From Vibrio thalassae (GTDB taxonomy: Bacteria > Pseudomonadota > Gammaproteobacteria > Enterobacterales > Vibrionaceae): a stretch of 32,324 bases of DNA. The stretch is taken from positions 1-32,324 of the forward strand of contig NZ_OANU01000012.1 of assembly GCF_900089835.1 (NCBI RefSeq), written 5' to 3'. The position numbers were made by a program, and so were the translations under genes. Below the pieces are notes generated by a model, which was not told the DNA's origin, searched no databases, and worked only from the letters and a program-made list of their open reading frames with translations. Positions 8,204 to 16,697 of the stretch are shown here, one piece after another; position 1 is the stretch's first letter; the number at the start of each line of letters is the position of its first letter.

Positions 8204-8995
8204 ATGAAACGTAAAGTAGCCTATCTTCTATTACTGGCGCTGCCAAACTCAGCGCTGGCTTACACCCATCAATCGTTAAAAGTGATCACCACTCAGACCA
8301 TTAATGCTGAAACAGGAAATAGTGATCAATCCTTTACTGTTGATGGATTGGAAATCACTTTGTCTGAAAAAGATAAACGCTTGGCTAAGAACTGGAATCT
8401 CTCGCATGGCGATTGGGCTAAGTACAAGTACATCATCGAGTACACACCGCGTGGTACGTGGACACCCGATTTGGATCCACCAATTGTATTGGGTAACTAC
8501 GCAACCACTGAGGAAGAGCGTATGCACTACGCTCGGAAGATGAACGAAATAGAGTTAGCTCGTCGAGATAGAGAGTTAGCGTTTCAAGATGCAGCCATTC
8601 GAGCTATCTACCAGAGCGTCCCATCGGTAAATCCAAACATACCGAAACCAAAAACAGGTATTGCCGCTCGACTAACGGAAGGCCGTACTACGCTTCGAAG
8701 TCTCTTCATCGATTACAAGACCTGTGATAGCAAATGTAAGATTTTCTCGACACTTGCCATTGCCACGTCACCGTCGGATTCGAAACTCGATATTCACATG
8801 ACAAACGCAACGGGCCCGCAGGCCGAACAGTTTCTCAGTGATATCGGTGTAACAGAAAACAAGAAGCAACAAAAAGCCATTAGCGTAAACGCGTCATTGA
8901 ATAATCACATGGTTGAGAAGCACAGAAATGGCGGCACCGTTCCGTATTATCTCGTCACCATGGATACCGAAACCAAGCGTTTCCATAGCCAGTAA
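8204..8995 (+). CDS. PFL_4693-family conjugative element protein, exported
   Basis: This 263-aa protein matches PFL_4693 (TIGR03759). The family block is clear near residues 55-115: NWNLSHGDWAKYKYI, then PRGTWTPDLDPPIVLG, then ERMHYARKMNEIELARRDRE. A signal peptide ends near NSALA (residue 19). ATG at 8204 is preferred because GGAAG lies eight bases upstream; GTG at 8195 is an alternative. Two cysteines near 178-182 (CDSKC) could form a disulfide in the periplasm. The next gene starts only 12 bp away, in keeping with a mating-channel operon. Confidence 0.8.
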   Translation: MKRKVAYLLLLALPNSALAYTHQSLKVITTQTINAETGNSDQSFTVDGLEITLSEKDKRLAKNWNLSHGDWAKYKYIIEYTPRGTWTPDLDPPIVLGNYATTEEERMHYARKMNEIELARRDRELAFQDAAIRAIYQSVPSVNPNIPKPKTGIAARLTEGRTTLRSLFIDYKTCDSKCKIFSTLAIATSPSDSKLDIHMTNATGPQAEQFLSDIGVTENKKQQKAISVNASLNNHMVEKHRNGGTVPYYLVTMDTETKRFHSQ

Positions 8996-9007
8996 AGATT
9001 GTGTGTT

Positions 9008-9580
9008 ATGAAAGTAATAAAGTTTCTTATATCAAGCGTGGTACTTTGGATTGGTTCAGTTACCTTCGCGTGGTCAGCTAGCGTCAGCGCACCGAAGTAT
9101 TTCATCTGGTTATCACAACAAACTGGAGTACCCCCATTGGTACTCTATGCATTGTCTGTGCAAGAAACGAATACCAAAATGGTTGATGGTACAGTCAGTC
9201 CATGGCCGTACACCATCAACCATAAAAGGAAAGCATTTTTCTACGCTACTGAGGCAGAAATGCTTTCGAAAGCTCGCTCGTTAATTTCTCAAGGTTACCA
9301 CTCATTTGATGTTGGTCCGTTTCAAGTTAATTGGAAGTGGAATGGCCACAGAGCGCGTTCAATTGAAGATTTGGGCAATGTGCACCGTAACGGCATTATC
9401 GCAGCTGAAATCTTAATGGAACACTACAAAAAGTATGGCAACTGGATAGACGCTGCTGGCCGATACCACAATCCTGCAAACAAGAACGGACTAGCTGACA
9501 AGTACAAGAAAGAGTTCAGAGAGAAGCTAGCAATGATTGAGAGCGGCAAGTATCAGAGACTTGCTCAGAAAAATGAATAG
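9008..9580 (+). CDS. Periplasmic lytic transglycosylase
   Basis: This 190-aa protein would cut peptidoglycan to make room for the transfer channel, the role of VirB1-type enzymes. A signal peptide ends near WSA (residue 24). The SLT fold shows in QQTGVPPLVLYALSVQETN, where Glu53 is the likely catalytic residue, then in SFDVGPFQVNWKWNGHR and in AAGRYHNPANKNG near the C-terminus. ATG at 9008 is used, with TTG at 8999 in frame. Between the PFL_4693 and PFL_4695 genes it fits the GI-type order. Confidence 0.85.
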   Translation: MKVIKFLISSVVLWIGSVTFAWSASVSAPKYFIWLSQQTGVPPLVLYALSVQETNTKMVDGTVSPWPYTINHKRKAFFYATEAEMLSKARSLISQGYHSFDVGPFQVNWKWNGHRARSIEDLGNVHRNGIIAAEILMEHYKKYGNWIDAAGRYHNPANKNGLADKYKKEFREKLAMIESGKYQRLAQKNE

Positions 9581-9586
9581 GGCCTT

Positions 9587-10375
9587 ATGAAAAGAACCAC
9601 GCAACTAACCACTATCTTGTTGTTAACGATAGCGACCAATGCTTATTCAGATATTGTTCGTAGGGATACGGTTGTCACATACTCTCATTCGATAGGGCAT
9701 GAAACCGCAAAGCCAAGTTCGCACGATTCACTACCACCTAAAAAACCAGAGCTAACGGATGCAGAATTAAAGGCCGTAGTACTGGAAGAGGCTAAGTCGC
9801 TAAATCGTGTCCTTCGTTCTAGCACAATGACAGTGCTGAACGGCTACAAAAACGGCAAGCCCGATTTAGTGGTATTGGCAAGCAACGAAGAAAACTCGCA
9901 GCCAGTTGGTGAAGTCGTAAGAGTGGACCAACTTGAAGAGGCAGAGAAAAGAAAACGCCAAATGGCAGAACTGGCTCAGCTAGAAAGATTCAAAAAAGGA
10001 GTTGTCACCAAAGAGGAACTGGAGCGTTCCGCTCTTCGTAGCATCTTTCCAGTTACCACCGCTCTTAAACCTACTCGTTTACCGAGTCGCGTTATCAAGC
10101 TCTCACCAGAACAGGCAAAGCACGTCACTCGCCCAATCGCGGTCATTGGCGCGGATGACTATTCACTCCAATGGTTTCGAATGAATATAGGAGCAATCCG
10201 TCGACATAATGCAGCCGTTGTCGTCACTCAAGTAAATTCTCTTACCGATTTCCAAGCAATTAAGAAATACGCACCAGACATAGAGATGCAGCCTGTTGAT
10301 GCGGGATTGTTTTTGCAAAACGTCGGGGTATCGGTTTATCCAATCATCGTGACCAACCAAGGGGCAATTCAATGA
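9587..10375 (+). CDS. PFL_4695-family conjugative element protein
   Basis: This 262-aa exported protein matches PFL_4695 (TIGR03765). A signal peptide ends near TNAYS. The C-terminal block is the diagnostic part: PITRPIAVIG-like sequence (VTRPIAVIGADDYSLQWF) and the final VGVSVYPIIVT. A charged helical linker rich in Lys/Glu runs from about 95 to 150. The molecular role is unknown, but the gene is a constant neighbour of traD in GI-type elements. Its stop overlaps the traD start by four bases. Confidence 0.85.
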   Translation: MKRTTQLTTILLLTIATNAYSDIVRRDTVVTYSHSIGHETAKPSSHDSLPPKKPELTDAELKAVVLEEAKSLNRVLRSSTMTVLNGYKNGKPDLVVLASNEENSQPVGEVVRVDQLEEAEKRKRQMAELAQLERFKKGVVTKEELERSALRSIFPVTTALKPTRLPSRVIKLSPEQAKHVTRPIAVIGADDYSLQWFRMNIGAIRRHNAAVVVTQVNSLTDFQAIKKYAPDIEMQPVDAGLFLQNVGVSVYPIIVTNQGAIQ

Positions 10376-12555
10376 GCACCGAAAAGGAACTAGATGGCCT
10401 GTTGAGGCCATCATTTGAAATTCGCACTATCGCTTATTGTGGCATTATGATCCCGTTCATAGGATTAGCAGGCCCTTACATTGGATTAACGACGAGTTGG
10501 ATACTTGTCTTTATCGCCATTTTGATTTTATTGGCTTCATATCGTCTCAAGAGCCTAATTAAAATGAAGAAGTACCAGATGTCGCTCAATGTGATTGACG
10601 CGTTCCACTTAAATACCGACCAATTGCCGTGGACAGATAAGCTTCAATGGATTGGTCGAGGGTTTGCGTATGAGGATTCTGACGCTCAGCGCGTCTGGGA
10701 TGCAAAGAAAGAAAACCTCAAGCCGTTCTATAGGCAGCCAGCGTTCGTAGAACGGCTGCGAAAAAATGAGGTAAAAGTATCGCTGCGCAAAGGTAAACAC
10801 AAGGGATTGAAGGAAAGAGCAGAAGCATTACTGGCTAAGCAATCCAGTAAGCAGGAATTTAGATTTGGTTTTCTGCCATTTGCGATTCGAAACATTTACA
10901 AACCGCTCCCTCCAGTTGGGGGAAACGCTCTCTACCACGCGACCGGTTATGAACGAGAGCAAGATGTCTACATGCCGCTAGATGACCGGGCAGGACATGG
11001 CATCATGTTTGGCCAAAGTCGTGTGGGAAAAACGGTCTTCTTACGTTCTCAGATTTGTCAAGATATTGCTCGTGGCGATGGCGTGGCAGGTGTATTTGAT
11101 CCAAAAATGGATTTAGAGCTGCTTGGCATCATGTGGGCAGAAGCCAAACGCCTTGGTAAAGAAGATAATTTCTACGTTTTTCTTCTGGGCGAACCAGAAT
11201 TAAGTTCAAAGTATAATTCCATTTCCGACTTTAGCCGTTTGACAGCAGTCGCAGGTCGAATCTCGAACCAAATGTCAGGCAGCGGAGACGGTCAGGTGTT
11301 TAAAGACTTCGCTTTCAACTTTATGGTATATATTTCTGCCGCATTGCTCGATATGGGCGAGCAACCGACGTTCAAATCGATGAAAGCCAACATTGAAGAT
11401 CTGGAGGGCCTGTTTAATCGATTCGGTAAGCACCTCATGCGTAAACATAATCCCAACTACATTGAGGAATACGAAGCCCTCAACAAACCGAAATTTAAGC
11501 AGAACGCAAAAGGAGAGCTTGTTGAAGATAAGCTGAAAATGGGTGCGATGAAAGGCCGTGATTACTCCACCGTCATCACCGATAAAATAACGACGGACTT
11601 CTACGAACGAAATCCCAAGCTCATTAACCAATACTTTGAAGGACTGCGCTCTACGATGAAGTCAGATCAACAATATACAAGTAAACTGACGGCTTCACTC
11701 ATTCCACTTCTAACCAAATTAACGTCCGGCCAATTGGCCGATATCATTAGCCCAGACTTTGACGACATTGCAGATAAACGCACTACGTTTAGTTGGGATA
11801 AGATAATCCAACGACGCGGTATTTTCTATTGTGGCCTCAGTGCCATGCAAGACGAAGTAACAGCTGAGGCCGTAGGCAACACGTTCTTTGCTGACTTGGT
11901 AGCCAAGGCTGGTGAAATTAATAACTACGGCATCAATAAAGGTATGCCAGGCGCATCAACCAAGGACATCATTCCGATTAACCTACACTGCGACGAATTT
12001 CAGGCACTTATCTCTTCTGATGAAGTAATTTCCCTGCTAAATAGATCTGGCTCGGCTGGGGTTCGCATAATGGCCTACACTCAAACGCGAGCCGATATCG
12101 AAGCTAAATTAGGAGACAAAGCCAAAGCCGATGTCGTACTTGGAAACTTTAACAACGTCTTCATGATGCGCGTTGCGAACAAATACACAGCTGAGTATCT
12201 CACTGAAATGGTGCGAACCGCGGATGTTATGGCGATTGACACGATGGGCGCCACCTCCGATGGTGGTGCAATCACACCTAAGTCCGGATTCAACGAAGAT
12301 GACGATGCAAACACAGCGGGTGAGGGCTTCTTCGGTACCAGAACGCAGGCATCTATCAAAGTTGAGGCTCACCAACCTATCATTTCAGATGAAACGATCA
12401 TGACTCTGCCAAAGGGTCAAGCATTTGCGTACATCAACCGGAATAAACTGGTTAAGCTTCGTTTCCCAATTCTTCATGATGCGGCTGGCGCGGAAGTGGG
12501 TAATGCTGAAGTGATTTACAGAGAATTACGCGAGCGAATTGCCAGAGCCACGTAA
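10372..12555 (+). CDS. traD: TraD-type conjugative coupling ATPase (SXT/PFGI-1 class)
   Basis: This 727-aa coupling protein would bring the relaxosome to the mating channel and power DNA transfer. Two N-terminal transmembrane helices lie at about 18-38 and 42-58. The Walker A motif is GQSRVGKT at 214-221, followed by FDPKMDLELLGIMWAEAKR, as in SXT/PFGI-1 TraD proteins (TIGR03743/TIGR03754). The Walker B region is INLHCDEFQAL near residue 540 and is followed by RIMAYTQT. The start overlaps the gene before it by four bases. The family's usual length is about 600-750 aa, so it is full size. Confidence 0.92.
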   Translation: MSTEKELDGLLRPSFEIRTIAYCGIMIPFIGLAGPYIGLTTSWILVFIAILILLASYRLKSLIKMKKYQMSLNVIDAFHLNTDQLPWTDKLQWIGRGFAYEDSDAQRVWDAKKENLKPFYRQPAFVERLRKNEVKVSLRKGKHKGLKERAEALLAKQSSKQEFRFGFLPFAIRNIYKPLPPVGGNALYHATGYEREQDVYMPLDDRAGHGIMFGQSRVGKTVFLRSQICQDIARGDGVAGVFDPKMDLELLGIMWAEAKRLGKEDNFYVFLLGEPELSSKYNSISDFSRLTAVAGRISNQMSGSGDGQVFKDFAFNFMVYISAALLDMGEQPTFKSMKANIEDLEGLFNRFGKHLMRKHNPNYIEEYEALNKPKFKQNAKGELVEDKLKMGAMKGRDYSTVITDKITTDFYERNPKLINQYFEGLRSTMKSDQQYTSKLTASLIPLLTKLTSGQLADIISPDFDDIADKRTTFSWDKIIQRRGIFYCGLSAMQDEVTAEAVGNTFFADLVAKAGEINNYGINKGMPGASTKDIIPINLHCDEFQALISSDEVISLLNRSGSAGVRIMAYTQTRADIEAKLGDKAKADVVLGNFNNVFMMRVANKYTAEYLTEMVRTADVMAIDTMGATSDGGAITPKSGFNEDDDANTAGEGFFGTRTQASIKVEAHQPIISDETIMTLPKGQAFAYINRNKLVKLRFPILHDAAGAEVGNAEVIYRELRERIARAT

Positions 12556-12611
12556 GTCGTCCGAGAGTTACCGCAAAAAGGGCAGTAAACGCTGGCATCA
12601 CTACGCAGAGT

Positions 12612-12637
12612 TTGCTATTAACGTTACATAATAGCAA
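12612..12637. promoter_or_regulatory. Perfect 9-bp dyad just upstream of the sigma-factor gene
   Basis: TTGCTATTA at 12612-12620 and TAATAGCAA at 12629-12637 are perfect inverted repeats around ACGTTACA, and the centre holds a second palindrome, TAACGTTA. It lies 18 bp before the sigma-factor start, in the largest gap (100 bp) between traD and the next gene. It may be an operator, or an RNA hairpin near the ribosome binding site. No T-run follows, so a terminator is unlikely. Confidence 0.55.
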
Positions 12638-12655
12638 CGAATGGCATAGATTGTG

Positions 12656-13483
12656 ATGCAAGGGATTGATATATACCGAAATGAAGTAGCAAAACTCTCC
12701 GTACTCAGTAGAGAGGACGAAGAGGCGCTGTATCCAGCGCTCGTCGTCGGGAAGAAAGACGCTCAACACAAGCTTATCAATGCGAACATCCGCATTGCGA
12801 TAAAGTATGCCAACATGTACAGCAGACGTTACCCGCAACTGGAGTATGAAGAGCTGCTCAGTGAATCGAACTTAGGTTTAGTTGAGGCAGTGAAATCATT
12901 CAATCCAAGCGCCGGTAATCGTTTCTCTACGTACGCGGTCTACTGGATAACTAAATATCTCGAAAGGCATTGTGTGTCCAACACTTTCCACGTCACCGTG
13001 TCGACACGAATTTACTACAAAGCGGTCCATTACCACTCATGGCTGGCTAAACAACGTGTGTGTTTACGGACGGTCACACCGGAATTAAAAAAACAGGCTC
13101 AAAAAGAGCTCGGTATAACCAACAAATCGTTACATGAAATAGAAACGTATCTTATCCAGCATCGTAACGATTCAAATCAAGATTCGTTGGAGTGGGTGAA
13201 AGATAACTTTAGTTTTTTAGATAACGAGCCAAAGGGCTCGTATGACAACGAAAGCGTCGAGTCGTCTATCGATTCCCACAGAATTAACAAAACCGTTGAC
13301 GAAGCATTTGATAATTTGAAACCGCTAGAAGCAGAAGTGATGTCTCGGCTGTTTGGTTTGAAGCATGAAAAAGGCACCACCAAGCAGATCGCTGAAGAGG
13401 TGGGTATTACGAGTCGTCGAGTCAAGAGCACTAGACTAGACGCTCTTAAAAAACTGAAACGACAAGTACTATCGAGTTTATGA
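12656..13483 (+). CDS. Sigma-70 family factor encoded in the transfer operon
   Basis: This 275-aa protein has an N-terminal 1.2-like segment (IYRNEVAKLSVLSREDEEALY). Region 2 spans about 38-107, with ELLSESNLGLVEAVKSFNP and RFSTYAVYWITKYLERH. A divergent region 3 follows, then region 4 at about 215-270, with a helix-turn-helix in TTKQIAEEVGITSRRVKST. It resembles RpoH/RpoS-type primary-like factors, but no clear RpoH box was found. ATG at 12656 is used, with GTG at 12653 adjacent. The stop overlaps the next start. It could direct RNA polymerase to promoters of the element, perhaps for late transfer genes. Confidence 0.85.
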   Translation: MQGIDIYRNEVAKLSVLSREDEEALYPALVVGKKDAQHKLINANIRIAIKYANMYSRRYPQLEYEELLSESNLGLVEAVKSFNPSAGNRFSTYAVYWITKYLERHCVSNTFHVTVSTRIYYKAVHYHSWLAKQRVCLRTVTPELKKQAQKELGITNKSLHEIETYLIQHRNDSNQDSLEWVKDNFSFLDNEPKGSYDNESVESSIDSHRINKTVDEAFDNLKPLEAEVMSRLFGLKHEKGTTKQIAEEVGITSRRVKSTRLDALKKLKRQVLSSL

Positions 13484-13491
13484 GTTCGCAA

Positions 13492-13830
13492 ATGAAGAAA
13501 CTAATCCTAGCGGCTGTCTGTTGTTTGTTTTACGCGCTAACACCACTGAATGATACCCAAGCTTCTCAAAGCATGACATCAATGACACCACATGAACCAG
13601 AAACCGTGTGCCGTGTCGAAAACCCAGCCAATGCCGGTATCAAGTGTAAGAACTCGGACGTATTTTTGTTTTTACCAAATCTTGTCGGCAACAACTCGAA
13701 TTTGCCCGTCATCGTCTCAGCTATCTTCTGCAATTTCAGGTATCCAATAATCACCACGCCTGATGCGGTCACTTGTGTCTTTTCAGACTCCAGAAAGGCA
13801 TCGTGGTCGGAGTATGGCGTCGCAGAGTGA
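13492..13830 (+). CDS. Small exported Cys-containing protein, unknown
   Basis: This protein of about 112 aa has an N-terminal hydrophobic signal segment (MKKLILAAVCCLFYAL) ending near TQASQ. The mature part has four cysteines, which may form two disulfides in the periplasm. An upstream ATG at 13480 overlaps the sigma-factor stop as ATGA and would add four residues. No family is recognised. The close coupling to the sigma gene suggests joint expression. Confidence 0.6.
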   Translation: MKKLILAAVCCLFYALTPLNDTQASQSMTSMTPHEPETVCRVENPANAGIKCKNSDVFLFLPNLVGNNSNLPVIVSAIFCNFRYPIITTPDAVTCVFSDSRKASWSEYGVAE

Positions 13831-13905
13831 TCTTTTTAGCTTAACCTTGCATTCGCTTGGGCCCTGTTAATGTAAACGTGAATTCATATGATTAAGAGAA
13901 GGACT

Positions 13906-14625
13906 ATGACTCGATCAATTGACATGTTTGCAACCACCGATACTGCAGACCAAAACATCTTGGTGGGCTATCGCCTAACACAGCCTGGCCACACATCATT
14001 TATCCGCTACGCAAAGGTCTCACTTGAATCACGAGGAGATGAGCACAACAAAGCGCGTGCGGAACTCATCACACTTCAACATATACTTTTGCATTGCGAT
14101 CTTTTCGATTATGCAGAGCTACCTCGTACAAATATCACCGTCAGCACAGGACAATGCAAGAAAGGGATTCAGAACCGTAGCGGCAAGGAACAAATCAATC
14201 GACTGGGAGGCTCATTACGAATGGTCATCGATACGTCAAAGATCTTAGTGAGAAATCAAGCCCCTGCATGGTTTAAAGAAAGCACGATGTCATCCAATCA
14301 ACTGTCGATGTCAGGACTGTATTTTAATACACATCTCCCAGCGACCTGTGCATTGGGCTCTATTCGCATCTCTTCAAATGTATTAGATCGATTTAAAGCG
14401 CTGTCAAAGGACCGGCCGACCAATCCACTTAAGAGTCTCAACCGATTACTGAACAGCTCTCTTATTCGAGCAAATCTTCCCGATCACGTCGTTAAGCACA
14501 AACGTCGCTTATACGGGGCCAGTGAGTATTGGTCAGTACCGAATTCAGATTGGATTTTCATATTCGCCACCGACAAAAAGGAACCCGTTCTGGTAACTTG
14601 CTACAAGGCAGAAGGAAACCGCTAA
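13906..14625 (+). CDS. Hypothetical protein, possible degenerate RNase H-like fold
   Basis: A 239-aa soluble protein. The N-terminal 90 residues have the order of an RNase H fold: strands around NILVGYRLT and IRYAKVSLES, then ARAELITLQHILLHC, where RNase HI has a catalytic Glu helix. The strand NITVSTGQCKKG lies where RNase HI carries a TDS motif, but has no Asp. It would therefore be inactive or not homologous. The rest is basic and unrecognised. ATG at 13906 is preferred to 13888 because AGAAGG lies just before it. The next gene starts three bases after its stop. Confidence 0.6.
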   Translation: MTRSIDMFATTDTADQNILVGYRLTQPGHTSFIRYAKVSLESRGDEHNKARAELITLQHILLHCDLFDYAELPRTNITVSTGQCKKGIQNRSGKEQINRLGGSLRMVIDTSKILVRNQAPAWFKESTMSSNQLSMSGLYFNTHLPATCALGSIRISSNVLDRFKALSKDRPTNPLKSLNRLLNSSLIRANLPDHVVKHKRRLYGASEYWSVPNSDWIFIFATDKKEPVLVTCYKAEGNR

Positions 14626-14627
14626 CA

Positions 14628-15320
14628 ATGAAACGCTTATTAACTCTCGCAATTTGTACCACCGTGTCGACGACAGTTTGGAGTCAGGCGTCTTTCTCCT
14701 CGAGCAAGAGCAAATTGACGAATTGGTACCAACAACATCCAGTACCCACGATTTACTGCGGGTGCGACATTCAGTGGATAGGAAAGAAAGGCAAACCAGA
14801 TTTGCAATCATGTGGTTACCAAGTGCGCAAACAAGAAAAGCGCGCTAACCGTATTGAACATGAACACGTGAAATCAGCGTGGGCCATGGGTCATCAACGA
14901 CAGTGTTGGCAAAACGGTGGACGAAAGAACTGTGTCAAAACCGACGCGTCGTTCAAAGTAATGGAAGCGGATCCACACAACTTGTTTCCGTCTATTGGTG
15001 AAGTAAACAGTGACAGAAGCAACTACCGTTTCAGTCAATGGAAAGGCATTCAAGGCGCAACGTATGGCCAATGCGAGCTCCAAGTGGATTTTAAAGCAAG
15101 AAAAGTCATGCCGCCACAGCGCGCTAGAGGTGTTGTTGCTCGTGCTCAGCTATATATAGCGGATCAGTATGGAGTTCGCCTATCTAATTCAGAACGCCAG
15201 CTTTTCGACGCTTGGAATAAGCAGCACCCTCCACTTCTTTGGGAGTGCGAACGAAACCTTTATATAAAATCGTGGTGGGGCAATGACAACTCATTCGTCA
15301 CCAACGCGTGTAAGCAATAG
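14628..15320 (+). CDS. Secreted EndA/Dns/Vvn-type endonuclease I
   Basis: This 230-aa DNase matches Vibrio Vvn/Dns almost residue for residue in spacing. After a signal peptide (cleaved near VWSQA), it shows YCGCDIQW, SCGYQVRKQ, RIEHEHV with Glu79 and His80, and DPHNLFPSIGEVNSDRSN with Asn127. These are the numbers of the Vvn catalytic and metal-binding residues. The usual eight cysteines appear conserved. It would act in the periplasm or outside the cell, degrading double- and single-stranded DNA. The start at 14628 is set by the signal peptide. It lies inside the transfer operon, three bases after the gene before it. Confidence 0.93.
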   Translation: MKRLLTLAICTTVSTTVWSQASFSSSKSKLTNWYQQHPVPTIYCGCDIQWIGKKGKPDLQSCGYQVRKQEKRANRIEHEHVKSAWAMGHQRQCWQNGGRKNCVKTDASFKVMEADPHNLFPSIGEVNSDRSNYRFSQWKGIQGATYGQCELQVDFKARKVMPPQRARGVVARAQLYIADQYGVRLSNSERQLFDAWNKQHPPLLWECERNLYIKSWWGNDNSFVTNACKQ

Positions 15321-15329
15321 GAACCGTCT

Positions 15330-16682
15330 ATGAAGGCACGAAGTTTATTTTCATTCGCAACACTTATATTAGCTGGCTGTAGTAGCTCTGGCAGTTATAT
15401 CGCCACACACGATGTGAACGGGTGTGAGCTCGTGTATGGGCAGCGAATAGTAGATGAGTGTGGTAGCAACCATTACTACGACTATCGCCTTCAGACGCTC
15501 ACTGAGGCGGCAGAAAAGGTCGGTTACATACTCAATCACGATATTGTTGGTGGGACAGGCGCAGCGAGTGATGCTTATCCGATGATGGCCCACTCTATTA
15601 CAATTACGCCAAAAGAAGGTGAATTCTTCGCTTCGGGGCAAAGTGAGATGAGCCCTCAGAACGTGGCCAAACTGCAGCACTTTATTGAAGACTATCTGCG
15701 CACACTAGATACCAATCACAATGTACTCGTTCTCGGCCATACCGATGCGGTAGGCAAAGAATCGTCAAACAAATCACTGTCAGCAAAACGGGCTCGGTAT
15801 GTGTCTGATCTGATTTATACCGCTTCTCGCGGCAAAGTGAGTTCTTGGTCATACGGTATGGGTGAATCCGTTCCAATTGCTCCGAATTACACCAAAGAAG
15901 GACAAGGCCAAAATCGTCGTATTGAGATTGTCGATATCTTCAATAATTCAGAGTCTCGTAACATGGACAAGGAGCAGCTGTTCGCCATCATTCAATTCAA
16001 GCAGGCTCAGCTGGTGGTTAACGAAAAATGGAAAAACCTTACTGATCCAACCAAAGTTGCCAAAACTCAGACTAAAACGAAACGGAAAAAAGTCACTTAT
16101 AAGGACAAGAACCCGCTCAAATTGAAAGGTAAATTGTTCAAGCAAGACGATGCTGCTCACTCAATCGCTACTTACCTTGGACCGTATCATGCCGACAGTT
16201 GGTTCAACTTAATGCCTACCGCAGTAGCGTCCAACCTTGATATTGAATCATGCCCGATGATAGAGAGACCGACTCAATCAGACTCTAATGGAAAAAAAGG
16301 AAAGGTCGGTAATTCATTTCCGGCTCTGTTCTCAACCTCCTGGAACACGATGCCGCAAAAAGGTGAAACTGTTGTCGTGCTGCGCCCTGTTCAAGTAGAA
16401 AAGGATTTTATTGCGTCTGAAGATCCAACCTTGTCTTTCATAACGGACTACCAACCCAATAAAAACACGGCCGATTACAGCTATGACATGTATGTGCAGA
16501 CCGCGCCGGGTGACAATGCACTGCTCTACCGAATATTCCCGAAAGATCCGGAAGCTCCGTTGGTGTGTGCCGACTTGATTTTTCGGACTACGGGGGAGAA
16601 TAAAACGAAATACATGGCAGTGTACTACAAGAGTCAAGGCCAACTTTATCAGAAGAATCTAACTTTACAGCTCTCACTTTAA
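15330..16682 (+). CDS. OmpA-like lipoprotein with peptidoglycan-binding domain
   Basis: This 450-aa lipoprotein has a lipobox LAGC with the lipid-bearing Cys at residue 17. An OmpA-like domain at about 95-205 shows LGHTDAVG (residues 135-142), SLSAKRARYV and QNRRIEI, the residues that grip peptidoglycan. The C-terminal half (about 210-450) is basic at first and then beta-rich, and not recognised. It probably tethers an outer-membrane complex to the wall. A good AGGAA ribosome binding site precedes the ATG. It is followed by a five-pass membrane protein and a vWA-like protein. Confidence 0.8.
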   Translation: MKARSLFSFATLILAGCSSSGSYIATHDVNGCELVYGQRIVDECGSNHYYDYRLQTLTEAAEKVGYILNHDIVGGTGAASDAYPMMAHSITITPKEGEFFASGQSEMSPQNVAKLQHFIEDYLRTLDTNHNVLVLGHTDAVGKESSNKSLSAKRARYVSDLIYTASRGKVSSWSYGMGESVPIAPNYTKEGQGQNRRIEIVDIFNNSESRNMDKEQLFAIIQFKQAQLVVNEKWKNLTDPTKVAKTQTKTKRKKVTYKDKNPLKLKGKLFKQDDAAHSIATYLGPYHADSWFNLMPTAVASNLDIESCPMIERPTQSDSNGKKGKVGNSFPALFSTSWNTMPQKGETVVVLRPVQVEKDFIASEDPTLSFITDYQPNKNTADYSYDMYVQTAPGDNALLYRIFPKDPEAPLVCADLIFRTTGENKTKYMAVYYKSQGQLYQKNLTLQLSL

Positions 16683-16697
16683 TCAAGGACAACGTTT

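Noticed and set aside
14024..14248. Small plus-strand frame inside the 13906 gene.
   Set aside because: It is a shadow in another frame, with no ribosome binding site and no coupling to neighbours.
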